In this document: positions 5,866 through 6,096 of the stretch, piece by piece
How positions within the stretch are numbered: the first letter of the stretch is position 1
Layout of the letters: every line of letters starts with the position of its first letter
NCBI GenBank assembly: GCA_903904275.1
Contig: CAIVBX010000369.1
Span: 1-6,096, forward strand
DNA: 6,096 bases
Direction of reading: 5' to 3'
DNA from: an uncultured Pseudomonadota bacterium
GTDB lineage: Bacteria; Pseudomonadota; Gammaproteobacteria; Methylococcales; Methylomonadaceae
Position numbers and translations under genes: made by a program
Notes under the pieces: generated by a model
The model's database searches: none
What the model saw: the letters and a program-made list of their open reading frames with translations, nothing else
What the model was told of the DNA's origin: nothing

Positions 5866-6096
5866 TTAGTTGATTGATTCTGAGCTAGGCGCGTTGCCTT
5901 CAGTTTGTGATTGAACGTGTTGAGCATAAAGCGCGTCAAAATTCACTGGAGCAAGAATGAATTGTGGGAAGCCGCCTTTTGCGACTAAATCTGAAACCAC
6001 TTCGCGAGCGTAAGGGAATAAAATGTTAGGGCAGAAACTACCAACCATGCCGCCCATTTCTTGTTCTGTAAAACCACCTAACAAGAAAATACCTGC
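5866..6096 (-). CDS. secB: Protein-export chaperone SecB (C-terminal part; runs off the right edge)
   Basis: The last 76 codons are visible and open to the edge; the start lies outside the window. SecB is a cytosolic tetrameric chaperone of about 150-165 residues that keeps precursors unfolded and delivers them to SecA. The recognised blocks are LLGGFTEQE near the left of the fragment, FCPNILFPYAREVVSDLV, and GGFPQFILAPVNFDALY, all close to the proteobacterial consensus. The tail after these is short, acidic and serine-rich (QTEGNAPSSESIN), as usual for the SecA-contacting end of the family. It is followed after 3 bp by gpsA, the conserved gammaproteobacterial order. Confidence 0.97.
   Translation of the reverse strand, partial: AGIFLLGGFTEQEMGGMVGSFCPNILFPYAREVVSDLVAKGGFPQFILAPVNFDALYAQHVQSQTEGNAPSSESIN

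Overview
The window looks like chromosomal DNA from an AT-rich gammaproteobacterium. The evidence is a secB-gpsA pair in the Escherichia coli order, a YhfA-type OsmC gene followed directly by a gammaproteobacterial-type speD, and very close similarity of SpeD and GpsA to the enterobacterial proteins as I remember them. A sulfur-oxidiser of the Thiotrichales/Beggiatoa kind would fit, but this is only a guess. I see no insertion sequence, phage gene, tRNA, rRNA or CRISPR array. Coding density is high and base composition looks even.

Positions 1-3407 (minus strand, read right to left) hold a tightly packed stressosome operon: rsbR, rsbS, rsbT, a two-domain ATPase/PP2C phosphatase in the RsbX position, and the first 226 residues of a coiled-coil/PAS sensor protein that leaves the window on the left. 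Three of the four junctions overlap or touch, so translation is probably coupled. RsbR carries an N-terminal globin-coupled sensor domain with an intact proximal heme histidine, so the likely input is oxygen or another diatomic gas. RsbS and RsbR scaffold the complex. RsbT is the kinase that would phosphorylate RsbS Ser59 and an RsbR threonine and leave the complex on activation. The phosphatase would reset it. No sigma factor, anti-sigma factor or anti-anti-sigma partner of the SigB type is visible, so the output probably runs through the PAS protein or genes beyond the left edge.

Positions 3408-3592 are a divergent intergenic region with a plausible sigma70-type promoter reading right. Positions 3593-4818 (plus strand) hold an OsmC/YhfA-family gene and speD (S-adenosylmethionine decarboxylase proenzyme, polyamine synthesis). 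They are 5 bp apart, and speD starts with TTG.

A perfect 12-bp-stem hairpin at 4826-4858 lies between the convergent speD and gpsA genes and probably terminates transcription from both sides.

Positions 4864-6096 (minus strand) hold gpsA (glycerol-3-phosphate dehydrogenase, phospholipid synthesis) behind the C-terminal 76 codons of secB (export chaperone), 3 bp apart. This is ordinary housekeeping content. The stressosome operon is the part of most interest.
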